Source: Nodosilinea sp. LEGE 07088 (GTDB taxonomy: Bacteria; Cyanobacteriota; Cyanobacteriia; Phormidesmidales; Phormidesmidaceae). From it: a stretch of DNA of 52,968 bases. Location of the stretch: positions 1 to 52,968 of the forward strand of contig NZ_JADEWX010000025.1 in the NCBI RefSeq assembly GCF_015207395.1. Reading direction: 5' to 3'. The translations under genes and the position numbers were made by a program. The notes beneath the pieces were generated by a model, which had not been told where the DNA came from, ran no database searches, and worked only from the letters and a program-made list of their open reading frames with translations. Shown in pieces: positions 52,439 to 52,968 of the stretch; position 1 is the first letter of the stretch, and every line of letters starts with the position of its first letter.

Positions 52439-52846
52439 ATGACAACGCTGCTGATTCAGACGGAGAGCATTCCTCTGACGGTAAACCTGCCGATGCCGAT
52501 TGAGATGACGATGGCAGAGTTCTATGAATTTTGTCAGGCCAATCGTGATCTGCGGATTGAGCGCAGTGCCAACGGAGAGGTGATCATCATGCCACCCGCC
52601 TTTTCAGACACGGGAAACCGTAACTTCAATTTAGCTGTGCAGATTGGCAACTGGGCTGAGCAGGATGGTAATGGGCTAGGTTTTGACTCAAGTGCTGGCT
52701 TTACGCTGCCCAATGGAGCAATGCGATCGCCCGATGCGGCGTGGATTCGGCTTGAACGCTGGAATGCACTAACAGGGGACGAGAAGGCGTCCTTTGCGCC
52801 CATTTGTCCAGATTTTGTCGTTGAGCTAAAGTCATCCAGCGCTTAA
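52439..52846 (+). pseudogene. Truncated Uma2 family (DUF820) endonuclease-like protein
   Basis: A 135-residue Uma2/DUF820 protein that ends early. PD-(D/E)xK-like residues are retained (SPDAAWIRLE and PDFVVELKSSS), but the family usually runs about 180-190 residues, and the C-terminal strand/helix after VVELKS is missing: a stop comes right after SSSA. The following sequence does not continue the family in frame. Uma2 families are abundant in cyanobacteria and often degenerate. Start ATG at 52439. Confidence 0.7.
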
Positions 52847-52904
52847 CGGGTGACAAGGGTACTCAACGTCATGCGGTACAGGGCTTTGAGACAATAAAGG
52901 GGAC

Positions 52905-52935
52905 AAAAAATAGGGAGCCTCAGTGCAGCTCCCCT
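52905..52935 (-). terminator. Intrinsic terminator at the right edge, minus strand
   Basis: GGGAGC (52913-52918) pairs with GCTCCC (52928-52933); on the minus strand a T-run (complement of the A residues at 52905-52910) follows the stem. It probably ends a gene lying just beyond the right edge of the window. Confidence 0.65.
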
Positions 52936-52968
52936 AAACCAATATGTTTCCTGCATCCTACCAAACCA

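Overview
This window is a chromosomal segment from a cyanobacterium. It carries the photosystem I core genes psaA, psaB, psaL and psaI, the photosystem II gene psbY, and several families known mainly from cyanobacteria (DUF3086, DUF3119, DUF4278, DUF4330, DUF1400 hydrolase, a SigC-like group 2 sigma factor). The palindrome GCGATCGC (HIP1) is scattered through genes and spacers, as in many cyanobacteria. GC content is moderate to high in genes. The abundance of GC-rich hairpin repeats and heptamer repeats suggests a filamentous or Leptolyngbya-like lineage, but the genus cannot be fixed from the sequence alone.

Layout: (1) 1-3.9 kb: small coiled-coil membrane protein, D27/DUF4033-like protein, ABC exporter, rdgB and psbY. 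(2) 4-7 kb: repeat-rich spacer, a 46-residue membrane peptide and a PRC-barrel protein with four internal barrel-like repeats. (3) 7.5-13.4 kb: structured psaA leader, psaA, psaB, a repeat-filled spacer, psaL, psaI and a strong terminator. (4) 13.6-18.8 kb: small coiled-coil ORF, catalase divergent from a Na+/H+ antiporter, an inverted second copy of the psaL-upstream element, and an unknown 431-residue protein. (5) 19.4-26.6 kb: murF, an MlaE/DUF3119/DUF3086 envelope cluster, and an M16 peptidase pair (catalytic plus non-catalytic). (6) 26.6-35 kb: CHASE2 Ser/Thr kinase, TetR regulator, bioB, DUF4330, M48 protease, coaX, and two copies of a MITE-like element. (7) 35-43.9 kb: priA, a DnaA-box-like cluster, sigma factor, folB, lipA coupled to an octanoyltransferase-like gene, a response regulator and a histidine kinase. 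(8) 44-53 kb: secreted hydrolase, small proteins, hydantoinase, a minus-strand cluster (MerR-Clp_N fusion, DUF6326, P-loop kinase, methyltransferase, shrunken VOC protein) and a truncated Uma2 protein.

Functionally the window is mostly housekeeping: PSI assembly, cofactor synthesis (biotin, lipoate, CoA, folate), cell-wall synthesis, envelope lipid transport, proteolysis, oxidative defence and signalling. The least ordinary signals are non-coding. A roughly 130-nt element with interleaved pairings and a terminator-like end lies upstream of psaL and recurs inverted 4.5 kb away (84 of 87 core positions identical). A MITE-like family with about 20-bp terminal inverted repeats has one copy that carries a five-fold 14-bp minisatellite and supplies the priA stop codon. 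Three DnaA-box-like sites lie between priA and the sigma factor gene. No tRNA, rRNA, CRISPR array or transposase gene was seen.
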